Source of the DNA: DATIXJ01 sp963714795
GTDB lineage: Bacteria > Bacteroidota > Ignavibacteria > UBA10030 > SZUA-254
Length of the DNA: 64,000 nt
Assembly (NCBI GenBank): GCA_963714795.1
Contig: CAVQPS010000009.1
Span: 62,001 to 126,000 of the forward strand
Direction: 5' to 3'
Positions 63,757-64,000 of the stretch are shown here, piece by piece (positions within the stretch are counted from its first letter, which is position 1; each line of letters begins with the position of its first letter). The notes below the pieces were generated by a model. That model was not told the origin of the DNA. It saw only the letters and a program-made list of their open reading frames with translations, and did no database searches. Made by a program: the position numbers and the translations under genes.

Positions 63757-64000
63757 TTATGTCGGCCTTCTAAGAACCACGATATCACCATCTTTGACTT
63801 TATGTATAATGTTGACCCGAATAAGCTTCAAAATTAATACCACCCAAATGATGATATAGACAAACCAAAGGAAACCGAGAAGATTGACAAAAAATGATAA
63901 GGCCATTACAAAAACAATAATACTATAAAATGATACAAGCTCGATAGTGGGATTACGCCGCAGAGCATAATAGATAGTTCCAACAAACAACCCAAGAAAT
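63757..64000 (-). CDS. polytopic membrane protein, C-terminal part (cut by window edge)
   Basis: The last 80 or so residues of a membrane protein whose start lies beyond the right edge. Two or three helices are visible (LVSFYSIIVFVMALSFFVNL and FLWFVYIIIWVVLILKLI) and the tail is NIIHKVKDGDIVVLRRPT. In this polysaccharide cluster an O-antigen-polymerase-type (Wzy) protein would fit, but that is inference from position and hydrophobicity only. Confidence 0.55.
   Translation of the reverse strand, partial: FLGLFVGTIYYALRRNPTIELVSFYSIIVFVMALSFFVNLLGFLWFVYIIIWVVLILKLIRVNIIHKVKDGDIVVLRRPT

Overview
The window looks like chromosomal DNA of a Gram-negative member of the Bacteroidota/Chlorobiota superphylum, most likely an Ignavibacteria-type lineage, probably from a metagenome. 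The evidence is three large secreted proteins ending in a YPNPFNP-type C-terminal sorting domain (type IX secretion), a Gld-type ABC cluster, an MCE/Mla lipid transporter with the C-terminus typical of that group, and a Wzi-like outer-membrane protein. The lineage is inferred from family content only; there is no rRNA gene in the window.

Layout. (1) 1-8813, minus strand: one tightly packed 11-gene operon holding a nucleotidyltransferase, MlaE/MlaF/MlaD, a flippase-like integral membrane protein, a small membrane protein, two CDP-alcohol phosphatidyltransferases, an ATP-grasp enzyme, a class III aminotransferase and a Gfo/Idh/MocA dehydrogenase. Together they read as a pathway that builds, attaches and traffics an unusual amino-containing phospholipid head group; this is my main candidate for an undescribed system. 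(2) 9154-16102: a GT-C glycosyltransferase, a small secreted Cys/His protein, and an ABC-2/GldG/DUF4340 cluster. (3) 16377-21932: a Sll1717-like P-loop ATPase, a four-helix membrane protein, a response regulator with an orphan GspE-like ATPase, tRNA-Arg(UCG), and two AT-rich hypothetical genes. (4) 21970-24108: a secreted Asp-box propeller protein. (5) 24419-32870: arginine biosynthesis, argCJBFRGH on the minus strand with argD divergent, controlled from a double ARG box. (6) 32934-43748: a roughly 2,400-residue repeat protein and an EEP-nuclease/FnIII protein, both with sorting domains. (7) 44086-46777: tadA, prfA and DUF1385. (8) 46870-50960: an accessory patch with dispersed palindromic repeats, two VOC genes with attC-like sites, and a RloA/RloB-type ATPase-TOPRIM pair behind an operator-flanked promoter. 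(9) 51006-64000, minus strand: an exopolysaccharide operon (glycosyltransferases, WbaP-like initiator, Wzi-like protein, Wzx-like flippase) that also carries accA, a thioesterase, a Trm112-like protein and nadC.

Sequence quality matters here. At least ten sites show a clean single-base shift of reading frame inside an otherwise conserved gene (mlaD, a GldA-like ATPase, argH, argF, the giant repeat protein twice, wzx, accA and two glycosyltransferases). Several of these are essential or belong to one pathway, so base-level indel errors in the assembly are the simplest explanation. I give such genes as one span and state where the frame breaks.
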